A stretch of DNA of 64,000 nucleotides from Kribbella aluminosa (GTDB taxonomy: Bacteria; Actinomycetota; Actinomycetes; Propionibacteriales; Kribbellaceae), in NCBI RefSeq assembly GCF_017876295.1, contig NZ_JAGINT010000001.1, positions 2,170,001 to 2,234,000 of the forward strand, given 5' to 3'. Positions 7,938 through 17,787 of the stretch are shown piece after piece. The notes beneath the pieces were generated by a model, which had not been told where the DNA came from, searched no databases, and worked only from the letters and a program-made list of their open reading frames with translations. Position numbers and translations under genes: made by a program. Numbering within the stretch: position 1 is the stretch's first letter; every line of letters starts with the position of its first letter.

Positions 7938-8820
7938 TGGGTGAGCCGTTGCTGAGGTTGTGGAGCTGGTCGGGGGCGGCCAGGAGCATCGGCAGGCGGC
8001 GCGCGTTCAGTGGGGACACCAGGCCGGCCAACTCGTCCGGCGCGCGCCACGAGATGGCCTTGATCTCGAATCCGTCCGGCTGCAGCCGGTCGATCAGCGA
8101 CGGGTCGTGGATGCCGCCGTCGTACAGGATCTCGACCGCATCGCCCCAGCCCTCCCAGCGCGGCAGCCAGTCGATGGCCAGTACGCCGAGCAGCGGCAGC
8201 GCCGTACCGAGCTCCTCCTCCAGCTCCCGGGACGCACCTGTCGCCGGGTCCTCGTCGGGCTCGACCACACCGCCCGGCAACTCCAGGTCCTTCTTGTAGC
8301 TGACCTGGCAGAGCAGGACCCGGCCGGCCGTGTCCCGTACGACGACGTGCGCGATCACGCGCTTCTTCGGCAGCGTCGAGTCCATCAAGGCCGTCCAGCC
8401 CGTCACGGTGTCGGGCCGCGGATCGTCGGCGCGCATCCCGTAGATCGCGACGTCCCGGCGCTGACCCTCCACGAGCACTGCCCCACGTAGGACACCCTCA
8501 CGCCGGAACCCGGACCGGATGGCGATCCGGGCGGACGAGTGCAGGTCGGGGTCGACCTCCACCTGCAGCCGCTCCAGGCCGAGCTCACCGAACGCGTACT
8601 CGGCGACGAGCCGCACAGTCCGCTCGGCCACCCCGATACCGCCGTCGAGCGCCCAGGTGACCAGGCCGACCCCTGGCCCCGTCTGGCGTACCTCGACCGT
8701 GCCAACCGGTTCGCTGGGCTCGACGTCGCTGCGCTCGACGTCGAAAGTCACCAACTGCCCGTTCGGCTGCGAAGGACGCAGCGTCAGCTCAGCATCTGAC
8801 AGCGGATGTACGGCGGTCAC
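7927..8820 (-). CDS. GNAT acetyltransferase-NUDIX hydrolase fusion
   Basis: 297-aa two-domain protein. Residues 1-130 form a RimJ/RimL-type GNAT domain (GIGVAERTVRLVAEYAFGEL, then LQVEVDPDLHSSARIAIRSGFRREGVLRG, the acetyl-CoA-binding region). Residues 150-297 form a NUDIX domain with a perfect Nudix box from GVVEPDED to RELEEELG (G-x5-E-x7-RELxEExG). The first half probably acetylates an amine on a protein or small molecule; the second hydrolyses a nucleoside diphosphate-linked compound. Whether the two act on one substrate is unknown. The gene overlaps the tail of the kinase pseudogene and lies downstream of glgB without evident functional link. Confidence 0.8.
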   Translation of the reverse strand: MTAVHPLSDAELTLRPSQPNGQLVTFDVERSDVEPSEPVGTVEVRQTGPGVGLVTWALDGGIGVAERTVRLVAEYAFGELGLERLQVEVDPDLHSSARIAIRSGFRREGVLRGAVLVEGQRRDVAIYGMRADDPRPDTVTGWTALMDSTLPKKRVIAHVVVRDTAGRVLLCQVSYKKDLELPGGVVEPDEDPATGASRELEEELGTALPLLGVLAIDWLPRWEGWGDAVEILYDGGIHDPSLIDRLQPDGFEIKAISWRAPDELAGLVSPLNARRLPMLLAAPDQLHNLSNGSPITS

Positions 8821-8830
8821 GCCGTGAACG

Positions 8831-11059
8831 CTACCCGGTGAAGCGCAGGTACACCGTGGCCAGGGGTGGTACGGACAGCTCAGTGCTGGTGGACATCCCG
8901 TGCCACTCCGGCCCGTCGGCCTCGACTGCGCCGTAGTTGCCGATACCGGAGCCGCCGTACGGGTTCGCGTCGGTGTTCACGATCTCGTCCCAGGTACCGG
9001 CGTACGGCAGACCGAGGCGGTAGCCGTGATGCGGGATCGCGGAGAAGTTCGTGATGCAGGCGATCGTCGGCTCTCCGTCGTCGCCGTACCGGACGAACGA
9101 GAACACGTTGTTGCCCGCGTCGTTGGCGTCGATCCAGCTGAACTTGTCGGCCGCGTGATCGGTACGCCAGAACGCCGGGTTGTCCTTGTACGCGCGGTTC
9201 AGGTCGCGGACCAGGTCCTGCAGGCCCTTGTGGTCACTGTGTTCCAGCAGCCACCAGTCCAGCTCGCCCTTCTCCGACCACTCCGACTCCTGGCCGAACT
9301 CGCAGCCCATGAACAGCAGCTGCTTGCCCGGGTGCGCCCACATCATCGCCAGGAACGCGCGCAGGTTCGCCAGCTGCTGCCAGCGGTCGCCCGGCATCTT
9401 GCGCAGCAGCGAGCCCTTGCCGTGCACGACCTCGTCGTGCGAGAGCGGGAGCACGAAGTTCTCGGAGTACGCGTACATCATCGAGAACGTCAGCTCGTGG
9501 TGGTGGTACTGCCGGTGCACCGGCGCGTGCTCCAGGTAGCGGAGCGAGTCGTTCATCCAGCCCATGTTCCACTTGAAGCCGAACCCGAGGCCGCCGAGGT
9601 GCGTCGCGCGGGTGACGCCCGGCCAGGACGTCGACTCCTCGGCGACCGTGATCACGCCCGGCACCCGCTTGTACAGCGTGGCGTTCATTTCCTGGAGGAA
9701 CGAGACGGCCTCCAGGTTCTCGCGGCCGCCGTACTGGTTCGGGACCCACTGGCCCTCCTGGCGCGAGTAGTCCAGGTACAGCATCGAGGCGACCGCGTCG
9801 ACGCGCAGGCCGTCGACGTGGAACTCCTCGGCCCAGTAGAGCGCGTTCGCGACCAGGAAGTTCCGCACCTGGGGCCGGCCGAAGTCGAACACCAGGGTGC
9901 CCCAGTCGGGCTGCTCGCCGCGCCGCGGGTCCGGGTGCTCGTACAGCGGCGTACCGTCGAACCGGGCCAGCGCCCAGGCGTCCTTCGGGAAGTGCGCCGG
10001 CACCCAGTCGACCAGTACGCCGATCCCGGCCTGGTGCAGCCGGTCGACGAGGAACCGGAAGTCGTCAGGGTCGCCGAACCGCGAGGTCGGGGCGAAGTAC
10101 GACGTCACCTGGTAGCCCCAGGAGCCGCCGAACGGGTGCTCCATCACCGGCATGAGCTCGACATGGGTGAAGCCCAGCTCGTTGACATAGGCAACGAGCT
10201 CGTCGGCCAGGTCGCGGTACGACTTGCCCTTCCGCCAGGAGCCGAGGTGCACCTCGTACACACTCATCGGCTCGGCGTACGCCTGCGCCTCCGCGCGGCG
10301 CTGGATCCAGGCGGAGTCGTCCCACTCGTACGACGACTCGTGCACGACCGACGCGTTCGCCGGGGGAGTCTCGGCCAGGTTCGCCATCGGGTCGGCCTTC
10401 TGCCGCCAGACGCCGTCCCGGCCGCAGATGTCGAACTTGTACCGGGTGCCCGCTCCGACGCCGGGAACGAACAGCTCCCACACGCCGGAGCCGCCGAGCG
10501 ACCGCATCGGGTGCGCGCGGCCGTCCCAGAAGTTGAAGTCGGCGGTCAGCCGGATGCCCTGCGCGTTCGGGGCCCAGACCGCGAAGGACGTACCGGTGAT
10601 CTGGCCGGCCGGGCCGTCGTACCGGCGGACGTGCGCGCCGAGCACCGTCCACAGCTGCTCGTGCCGGCCCTCGCCGATCAGGTGCAGGTCCACCTCGCCG
10701 AGCGACGGCAGGTACCGGTACGGGTCGTCGATCTCGGTCGCGGGCCCGTCGGTGTAGGTGACCTCGAGGCGGTAGTCCGGCACCTTGTCGATGTCCAGTA
10801 CGCCGACCCAGACGCCGTCGTGCTCGTGCCGCAGGTCCAGCCGCTGCCCGTCGTACAGCACCGTGACGCTCTTCGCGAACGGCCGCAGCACCCGCACCGT
10901 GACCCCGTGCTCGCCGAGATGCGGGCCGAGCACCTGATGTGGGTCGTGGAACGTCCCGGCCACCAGTTGCTCGAGCGCCGTCCGGTCGACCGGCACCGCG
11001 GTCACCACAGGGGGATCGACAGCCACCAGGGGCTGCTCGAAAGCTTCACGCTCGCCCAT
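8831..11059 (-). CDS. glgB: 1,4-alpha-glucan branching enzyme GlgB
   Basis: Cytosolic GH13 enzyme (742 aa) that cuts alpha-1,4 chains and re-attaches them as alpha-1,6 branches, the last step of the GlgE route to glycogen or capsular alpha-glucan. Two N-terminal beta-sandwich domains (the second beginning at RRYDGPAGQ) precede the catalytic barrel, which contains [26 protein letters not shown] (nucleophile Asp in DAV), [14 protein letters not shown] (acid/base Glu) and [15 protein letters not shown] (transition-state Asp). AGGAGG sits 6 nt before the ATG at 11059. It follows mak by 16 nt and is the third gene of the treS-mak-glgB operon. Confidence 0.97.
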   Translation of the reverse strand: MGEREAFEQPLVAVDPPVVTAVPVDRTALEQLVAGTFHDPHQVLGPHLGEHGVTVRVLRPFAKSVTVLYDGQRLDLRHEHDGVWVGVLDIDKVPDYRLEVTYTDGPATEIDDPYRYLPSLGEVDLHLIGEGRHEQLWTVLGAHVRRYDGPAGQITGTSFAVWAPNAQGIRLTADFNFWDGRAHPMRSLGGSGVWELFVPGVGAGTRYKFDICGRDGVWRQKADPMANLAETPPANASVVHESSYEWDDSAWIQRRAEAQAYAEPMSVYEVHLGSWRKGKSYRDLADELVAYVNELGFTHVELMPVMEHPFGGSWGYQVTSYFAPTSRFGDPDDFRFLVDRLHQAGIGVLVDWVPAHFPKDAWALARFDGTPLYEHPDPRRGEQPDWGTLVFDFGRPQVRNFLVANALYWAEEFHVDGLRVDAVASMLYLDYSRQEGQWVPNQYGGRENLEAVSFLQEMNATLYKRVPGVITVAEESTSWPGVTRATHLGGLGFGFKWNMGWMNDSLRYLEHAPVHRQYHHHELTFSMMYAYSENFVLPLSHDEVVHGKGSLLRKMPGDRWQQLANLRAFLAMMWAHPGKQLLFMGCEFGQESEWSEKGELDWWLLEHSDHKGLQDLVRDLNRAYKDNPAFWRTDHAADKFSWIDANDAGNNVFSFVRYGDDGEPTIACITNFSAIPHHGYRLGLPYAGTWDEIVNTDANPYGGSGIGNYGAVEADGPEWHGMSTSTELSVPPLATVYLRFTG

Positions 11060-11075
11060 CGAAAACCTCCTGCTG

Positions 11076-12487
11076 CTACTGCTCGGCTAGTTGGGCTGCG
11101 GCTGAGAGGGGGATCTGTAGCCAGGTAGGCCGGTTGCGGGCCTCGTAGAGGACCTCGTAGATGACCTTGTCGGCCAGGAACGCGTTCAGCAGTACGTCCT
11201 GCTCCCGGGCGTCGGTGCCGGCGACCTCGGCGTACCCGTCGCAGAAGGCGCGCTGGTTCCGGCTCGCCCACTCGGCGGCGCGGTACGCGATCTGCTGGTC
11301 GCCCTGGTGATCGGCCAGCAGCGAACGGGCCGCGTAGTCGAACGAGCGCAGCATCCCGGCGACGTCCTTCACCGGCGTGTCCAGCGCGCGCCGCTCGATC
11401 AGCGACTTGGCCGGCTCGCCCTCGAAGTCGATCAGCTTCCAGCCGTCGATCGTCCGCAGCACCTGCCCCAGGTGGAAGTCACCGTGGATCCGCTGCACGG
11501 TCACCGCCTGGCCGTACGCCGCGAGCGCGTCGAACCATCGACCGAGACCGGCCCGGTACGGCTCCAGCTCGGGGATGACCGATGCGGCATGATCCAGGCG
11601 GCGCTGCATCGCCGAGGCGTGCTCGACCAGCTTGGCCGGCTCCCAGATGTCGGTACCGAGCGCCTTCGCCAGCTCGGAGTGCACCTGCGCGGTGCTCGCG
11701 CCGAGCCGGTGCGACTCGGGCGCGAAATCGCCGCCGACCTCCGCGGCGTGCAGATCGGCCTCGGCGTACAGGTCCCGCACCGACGACGTCGCGAACGACC
11801 AGCCGTCGGTGGCGTTGCTCTGGAACGCCGTCAGCATCGCCAGCTCGCCCGCGTCGGTGCCGCCGCCGGCGCGTGGCCACCTGCCGCGCGCGGACCCCAG
11901 CACCTCCGGAACCAGCTCGGACCCGGCCTCGGTGAGCGCCGACTCGATCTCGACCCCCGGGTTGCTCCCGGGCTCGAGCCGGCGGAACACCTTCAGCAGC
12001 GCGACGTCGCCGAACACCAGCGACGTGTTGCTCTGCTCGACCGTGAGGACCAGCGACTGCGCATCCTCCGGCACCTCGACGGTGCGGTCCGGCGCCTGGA
12101 CGGACTGGAACTCCAGCCCGTCCAGCCGACGGTTGTGCCTGATCCCGTCCAGCCAGTACGGCGTCGCTTCCTTGTCGTGCAGCGCGTCGTACACCCAGAC
12201 CTCGGTGTCGCCGAGATCCTGCTCGGCCCACTCGCCGACCAGCGCGTGGCCGAGGTTCTCGGCCGGTTCGCGGCGGTAGCTGAGCGGCAGCTGGTACACC
12301 CGGATCGGGGACTCCGCCCCGGGTGGGCCCGAACAGTAGACGAACCCGATCCGGACCGCCGGCCAGGCGCCCGCGTCCGACAGCCAGGCCGACGTGGCCA
12401 GCGCTTCGACGTGAACGTCGTGTCCCTTCTCCCCGAACCACCGCTGGCTCGCGCAGAAGGACTGGACCTGGTCCAGATGGGAAGTCA

Positions 12488-12488
<1 letters not shown>
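11076..12488 (-). CDS. mak: Maltokinase Mak
   Basis: ATP-dependent kinase (470 aa) making alpha-maltose-1-phosphate, the donor for GlgE. The N-terminal cap ([17 protein letters not shown]) is typical of actinobacterial maltokinases; the C-terminal lobe has the catalytic [12 protein letters not shown] and the metal-binding LIDFEGEP typical of this phosphotransferase fold. It starts at a GTG (12488) that overlaps by one base the TAG of treS, with GAGGAG about 9 nt upstream, so translation is coupled. In some actinobacteria treS and mak are fused or form a complex; here they are separate but adjacent. Confidence 0.93.
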
Positions 12489-14191
<1,703 letters not shown>

Positions 14192-14203
14192 GCTCACCTC
14201 CAT

Positions 14204-14424
14204 CGGGTGTCTCCAAACCTAGTTCCCGTACCCCGATCGGGCGCACCTAAAAGGGGGAAGGGCAGTGCACTGAACCCGGACTGCTCCGGGGATACCGCGG
14301 CGAAGTGGTGACGCCGGCGGTCGGACGGTCCCGCAAGGCGTTCAGCACAGTCTGGCGGCCCTTTGCCAGTACAAGCAAATAGGGCTCGCGATCGGTCCAC
14401 ACTGCGATTCGATGACGGACCGGC
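14204..14424. other. Intergenic leader upstream of treS
   Basis: Two hundred and twenty bases between treS and a small ORF, without a convincing gene. It holds the 10-bp palindrome CAGTGCACTG (14263-14272) and a short inverted repeat TTTGC (14362-14366) / GCAAA (14375-14379) that could be operator sites for the treS operon; neither matches a motif I can name. Confidence 0.4.
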
Positions 14425-14667
14425 TCACCGGTTCCGGTCGCGCTCCCCGCGCTCCTTCGAGGCCTGCTGCCCCGCCCCACCGCGACGGCCGCCACCCCGC
14501 CGGCGCATCGCCCCGCGGAGATTCACCGACTGCAGACCCGGATAGGCCTCGTCAGCGTTGACGCCCCGCCCCTCTTGTCCTTCACCCGCAAGGATCACGG
14601 CATCCGGCGTCAGCACCTCGCCCGACCCCTGCGGATCACCTGCCGCAGCGACCTCGTTCTCACTCAT
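14425..14667 (-). CDS. Hypothetical 80-aa protein with basic Gly/Arg-rich tail
   Basis: I do not recognise this protein. Its ATG overlaps the stop of the HicB-like gene (ATGA), so the two are translationally coupled. The N-terminal half is acidic (GEVLTPDAVILAGEGQEG), and the C-terminal half is very basic and glycine-rich (RGAMRRRGGGRRGGAGQQAS), probably disordered. It does not look like a HicA toxin: no HicA-type dsRNA-binding fold or conserved histidine is visible. It could be a nucleic-acid-binding accessory protein, or not be translated at all. Confidence 0.45.
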   Translation of the reverse strand: MSENEVAAAGDPQGSGEVLTPDAVILAGEGQEGRGVNADEAYPGLQSVNLRGAMRRRGGGRRGGAGQQASKERGERDRNR

Positions 14668-14876
14668 TGGCCGGCCTCCACGGTGACGGTCAGTTGCTCG
14701 GGTACGCCGAGCTCCTCGGCGAGGAGGGCGATCGCGTCCTTCAGGTCCGCGATCGCTGCCTCGCGGGTGTCGCCCTCGCCGTTGGCGAAGGCGTTCGGCG
14801 TCAGGGCGGCCGCGGCGTACCAGTCGCCGTTCTCGTCCTGGTCGACGGTGAAGGGCAGGGTGATGTCGCGCTGCAC
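14664..14876 (-). CDS. HicB-like (UPF0150/DUF1902) small protein
   Basis: 70-aa protein of the HicB antitoxin fold: ITLPFTVDQDENGDWYAAAAL is the partial RNase H-like beta sheet, and EGDTREAAIADLKDAIALLAEELG the following helix. It lacks the C-terminal DNA-binding helix of full HicB. GAGGAGG lies 6 nt before the GTG at 14876, fixing the start. HicB-like proteins usually neutralise a HicA mRNA interferase, but no HicA is encoded beside it; the coupled downstream ORF is unlike HicA. Free-standing members also occur widely without toxins. Confidence 0.7.
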   Translation of the reverse strand: MQRDITLPFTVDQDENGDWYAAAALTPNAFANGEGDTREAAIADLKDAIALLAEELGVPEQLTVTVEAGQ

Positions 14877-14931
14877 GGTCCGCCTCCTCGCGGTGCTTGT
14901 CTGCTGCGATGGTAGGTCCGCGCCGGGGTCG

Positions 14932-15639
14932 TCAGTCGCGCGGATCCGCCGACTTGCGCGGGCGGCGCGCGTACTTGGTGAAACCGGCCCGCTCGGCGTC
15001 GGCTTCCGTGCGGAACCAGACCTCGGGTTTGGTGCGGCCGTAGTACGGCGAGTCCGGGGTGTGGAAGAGCATGGACTGGGCGTTTCCCTTGATCGTGAAC
15101 CCGTCCGGCGGCCCCTGGTGCGGCACGGCGTCCGCCGATCCGCCGCCGTACCTCCCAGCAGCTCCCTCAGCCGAGGCCCGCACGTCGTCGAACAACGTCG
15201 GCTCCCCACCCATCAACTCCGAAAACCCAACAGAACCTGCCCCGCCAGACACTCCAGCCGCCTCCGGCCGGGAGTTGGTGCTGGCCTCGTCCGCGCGAGC
15301 CGTAGTCGGCTGCGCGGCGGGCGACTCGCTTGTCCGCGCGGTCGCGGTCGCCACCGGCTCCGCCGGGTTCGCGAGAGGTGCGGGCGTGGAGCGCTCCGCT
15401 GGGGGAGCTGCTGCCGCCTCAGCCGGGCTGTTGCGGGCGGGGGTGGGAGTTGGTGGAGGTGTGGGGGTGGAGCGATCGGCTGGGGGAGTGGGGGGTGTGG
15501 GGGTGGAGCGGTTGGGTGGGGGTGTGGGGTGGGGGGAAGGGGCTGGGCGGCGGCGGTCCAGGAGGAGCCAGGTGATGGTGGCGCCCAGGAGGAAGGCTAG
15601 GAGCGAGCCGAGCCAGTTGTCGCGGAGGAGCCAGCTCAT
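14932..15639 (-). CDS. arfC: ArfC-like channel accessory protein with sunset domain
   Basis: 235-aa membrane-anchored protein. A single N-terminal helix (LGSLLAFLLGATITWLLL, residues 8-25) is followed by a long disordered Pro/Thr/Ala linker (about 28-130) and a C-terminal globular domain, GFTIKGNAQSMLFHTPDSPYY...PEVWFRTEADAERAGF, which matches the sunset domain found in ArfC-type proteins. Start is the ATG at 15639, overlapping the arfB stop (TGATG). In Mycobacterium tuberculosis ArfC supports the OmpATb/ArfA membrane protein in growth at acidic pH; here the function is inferred from gene order and domains. The linker is far longer and more proline-rich than the mycobacterial protein, possibly to span a thicker envelope. 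Confidence 0.7.
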   Translation of the reverse strand: MSWLLRDNWLGSLLAFLLGATITWLLLDRRRPAPSPHPTPPPNRSTPTPPTPPADRSTPTPPPTPTPARNSPAEAAAAPPAERSTPAPLANPAEPVATATARTSESPAAQPTTARADEASTNSRPEAAGVSGGAGSVGFSELMGGEPTLFDDVRASAEGAAGRYGGGSADAVPHQGPPDGFTIKGNAQSMLFHTPDSPYYGRTKPEVWFRTEADAERAGFTKYARRPRKSADPRD

Positions 15640-15749
15640 CAGCGGGTGCCTTTCGTCGGGCGGAGGCGGTGCACCAGCCACGCGGCTGCGCTACCGAGGA
15701 CGAACGCGACGAGGAGCAAGACCCAGACCTGTGCGAGCAGCCAACCCAT
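15639..15749 (-). CDS. arfB: ArfB-like 36-aa single-helix membrane protein
   Basis: A 36-residue protein that is almost entirely one membrane helix (residues 3-26, QVWVLLLVAFVLGSAAAWLV) followed by a basic tail, HRLRPTKGTR. AGGGGA stands 4 nt before the ATG at 15749, and its TGA overlaps the arfC start. Size, topology and position between arfA- and arfC-like genes match mycobacterial ArfB. Too short for standard gene calling, so easily missed. Confidence 0.65.
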   Translation of the reverse strand: MGWLLAQVWVLLLVAFVLGSAAAWLVHRLRPTKGTR

Positions 15750-15822
15750 GGAATCCCCTAGAGAAGCTATGGACCACGGTGACCCTACTCCTGCGGGCAC
15801 CGCGATCGAGTTTTCAGGTGTA

Positions 15823-16932
15823 CTACCGCGGCCGGATCTCGACCCGCCGGTTCGCGATCCGCCCGGCGCCGGTGGTGTTGGACGCGATCGGGAACGCCTC
15901 GCCGTACCCGTTCGCGCTGATCCGCCCAGGGGCCACGCCGAGCCGCACCAGTTCGGCCTTCACCGTGGCGGCCCGGCGTTCGGACAGCGGCAGGCTGGTC
16001 GCGGGGGAGCCGAGGTTGTCGGTGTGACCCGCGACCTCGATCGGTACCGTCGTACAGGACTTCAGCAACGCCGCCGCCTTGATCACGGACGGCTTCGACG
16101 CGTCGTTCACGATCGACGTACCGGACAGGAAGTTGATCGGGTACTGCCGGGTGAACTGCGCCAGCCGGGTCGGGAACGTCCGGCACGGCTCGTTCACCGC
16201 GGTCTTCGGCTGCGTGGGCAGCACCAGCTGGTCCGCGACCACCGCGCCCGGCACCGCCTTCGCCGCGGCCCGTCCGACGGTCGCCTTGGTCGCCTGGTCC
16301 GGCACCTGTCCGGACAACGTCAGCGTTTCCCCGTCGTACCGCACCGAGGCGTCGCCGGTGCCGATCGCGAGCGCCCGCAGCAAGGCGGTCAGCGCGGTGG
16401 CGTCGTCGAGACCGTTCGCCGGGTCGATCGTCGTCCGGTCGTCGTACTCGCGGTTCGCCCCGAGCACCTGCTGTACCTCGGCGCCGATCGCGTCCTTGAC
16501 CGCCTGGCTCCGCACCGGCGCCTGCACCCGGATCGACCGGTCCGTCCGCCCCACCTCGAACGCCGGTACGTCGGCCTGCACCGGCGCACTGGTCGACGAA
16601 GAAGCGGACGTAGGACTCGGCGTACCGCCTCGGGCCGGACCGGACTGCCCGTTCTCGACCCGCACCGACCGAACCCCGTCGACCCTGGCGACGACGTCCC
16701 GGACCGCGGCCTCGTCGACCCCGACGGGAACCGCGACGTGCGCGTCCCGCCCGTCGAACTCGACGGAGCTCGTCTCGATCCCACGCGCCTTCAACGCGGC
16801 CTCGGTCCGCGCGCGCAGATCGTCCTCGGTGGTGCCGGCGCGGGCCGGGACCAGCACTGCGGTCAGTAGTACGGGCACCGCGAGGGCCGCGAGCAGCCAG
16901 CTGACGAGCGGCCGTCGTACGGGACCGGGCAC
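15823..16932 (-). CDS. arfA: ArfA/OmpATb-like protein (TM, BON-like repeats, OmpA domain)
   Basis: 369-aa envelope protein. A single N-terminal helix (SWLLAALAVPVLLTAVLVPA, residues 9-28) anchors it; the central part has repeated BON-like segments (ALKARGIETSSVEFDGRDAHVAVP; LTLSGQVPDQATKATVGRAA); the C-terminal ~120 residues are an OmpA peptidoglycan-binding domain (INFLSGTSIVNDAS...VEVAGHTDNLGS...LSERRAATVKAEL...ANRRVEIRPR). Mycobacterial OmpATb has the same order and works with ArfB and ArfC in acid adaptation. The start is the GTG at 16932 because GGAGGA lies immediately before it; the longer open frame upstream has no ribosome site. Divergent from a winged-helix regulator. Confidence 0.8.
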   Translation of the reverse strand: MPGPVRRPLVSWLLAALAVPVLLTAVLVPARAGTTEDDLRARTEAALKARGIETSSVEFDGRDAHVAVPVGVDEAAVRDVVARVDGVRSVRVENGQSGPARGGTPSPTSASSSTSAPVQADVPAFEVGRTDRSIRVQAPVRSQAVKDAIGAEVQQVLGANREYDDRTTIDPANGLDDATALTALLRALAIGTGDASVRYDGETLTLSGQVPDQATKATVGRAAAKAVPGAVVADQLVLPTQPKTAVNEPCRTFPTRLAQFTRQYPINFLSGTSIVNDASKPSVIKAAALLKSCTTVPIEVAGHTDNLGSPATSLPLSERRAATVKAELVRLGVAPGRISANGYGEAFPIASNTTGAGRIANRRVEIRPR

Positions 16933-17039
16933 TGTTCCTCCGTGGATGCGGTCAGAGTGGCCGTGCGCGAGGAGAGTACTCCGCTTGGCGTACCGACCGC
17001 ACACTCATCGGCCGAACGTCGCGAGGTTTCCTGAGGATT

Positions 17040-17061
17040 TCCTGTCCTGTCTCGGACAGGA
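17040..17061. promoter_or_regulatory. Perfect 8-bp inverted repeat in divergent region
   Basis: TCCTGTCC (17040-17047) and GGACAGGA (17054-17061) with a 6-bp spacer sit between the divergent arfA-like operon and the winged-helix gene. No U-run follows on either strand, so an operator is more likely than a terminator. Confidence 0.45.
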
Positions 17062-17162
17062 CGCATATGTGCCAGCCCGGTGCGCAGTGAATCACTTGAC
17101 TTAGTTCGCGGCCTGAACAGTACTTGTGGCGGGCCGGTTTCGACTGGGAGGGGCTTGCCGTG

Positions 17163-17684
17163 ATGCCGATCGCTGCTGGGCCGGAGGACAGGCCGTCCGA
17201 TTCGTCGCTGATCATCGGGGTGGCCGCGTCCACCGCCGAACGTGTCCACCTGGCCCGCCTGCTGGGCGGGGCCGACGCGCTGCTGCTGGTGTCGAACGCC
17301 GACCAGGCACGCGCGTTCCTGGAACTGACCGGTGCCGCACCGGAGATCGTCACCGCTCCGGAACCTCCACAGATCAAGGCGGTCCCGGAGCCGATCGCCG
17401 AACTGCAGCTCGACGTCGGCCGCCGCGTGGTCCGCTGGAAGGACCGCGAGCTGCCACTGACCCGGCTCGAGCACGACTTCCTGCACTGCCTGGTGGCGGA
17501 ACCCGGGCGGGTGTGGACGTACCAGCGTCTGCACCACGCGGTCTGGGGCAACGAGCACCTCGGCCACGGCTCGCACATCCACTCGGTCGTCAAACGCTTG
17601 CGACAGAAACTCGCCAACCTCGGCGCCGCCGTCACCATCCAGGCCGTCCGCGGCGTCGGCTTCCACCTCCTCCCGACCACCTGA
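17163..17684 (+). CDS. Winged-helix regulator with degenerate half-receiver (copy 1)
   Basis: 173-aa regulator. The C-terminal ~95 residues are an OmpR/PhoB-type winged helix (LTRLEHDFLHCLVAEPGRVWTYQ...HSVVKRLRQKLANLG...IQAVRGVGFHL). The N-terminal ~65 residues (IIGVAASTAERVHLARLLGGADALLLVSNADQARAFL) look like the first beta-alpha units of a receiver, but no phospho-accepting aspartate is present, so it is not a normal two-component response regulator, and no histidine kinase is nearby. A second copy with the same design lies at 22465. A GGGAGGGG ribosome site precedes ATG 17163; a GTG at 17160 is an alternative start. It faces the end of the S8 peptidase gene across a shared terminator. Confidence 0.75.
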   Translation: MPIAAGPEDRPSDSSLIIGVAASTAERVHLARLLGGADALLLVSNADQARAFLELTGAAPEIVTAPEPPQIKAVPEPIAELQLDVGRRVVRWKDRELPLTRLEHDFLHCLVAEPGRVWTYQRLHHAVWGNEHLGHGSHIHSVVKRLRQKLANLGAAVTIQAVRGVGFHLLPTT

Positions 17685-17735
17685 TCCTCGCGGAACTTTT
17701 CCGCACCAGCTGACGGAGAAGTTCCGCCGTACAGG

Positions 17736-17775
17736 GCTCGGCCCCCGAACCACACGATCCGGGGGCCGAGCTTTT
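17736..17775 (+). terminator. Rho-independent terminator after winged-helix gene
   Basis: Twelve-base arms GCTCGGCCCCCG (17736-17747) and CGGGGGCCGAGC (17760-17771), a 12-nt loop, then TTTT on the plus strand. It lies between two convergent genes and may also stop S8 peptidase transcripts. Confidence 0.85.
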
Positions 17776-17787
17776 CGTACTACCTGC

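Noticed and set aside
8900..11128. Antisense 742-aa open frame opposite glgB, and similar long antisense frames opposite glgE, glgP, glgX and the S8 gene.
   Set aside because: High third-position GC makes the opposite strand open; translations are Arg/Val/Asp-rich with no motifs.
14425..14667. HicA toxin as partner of the HicB-like gene.
   Set aside because: The 80-aa product lacks the HicA double-stranded RNA-binding fold and its conserved histidine.
17163..17684. Two-component response regulator.
   Set aside because: No acceptor aspartate, truncated receiver, and no histidine kinase in the window.
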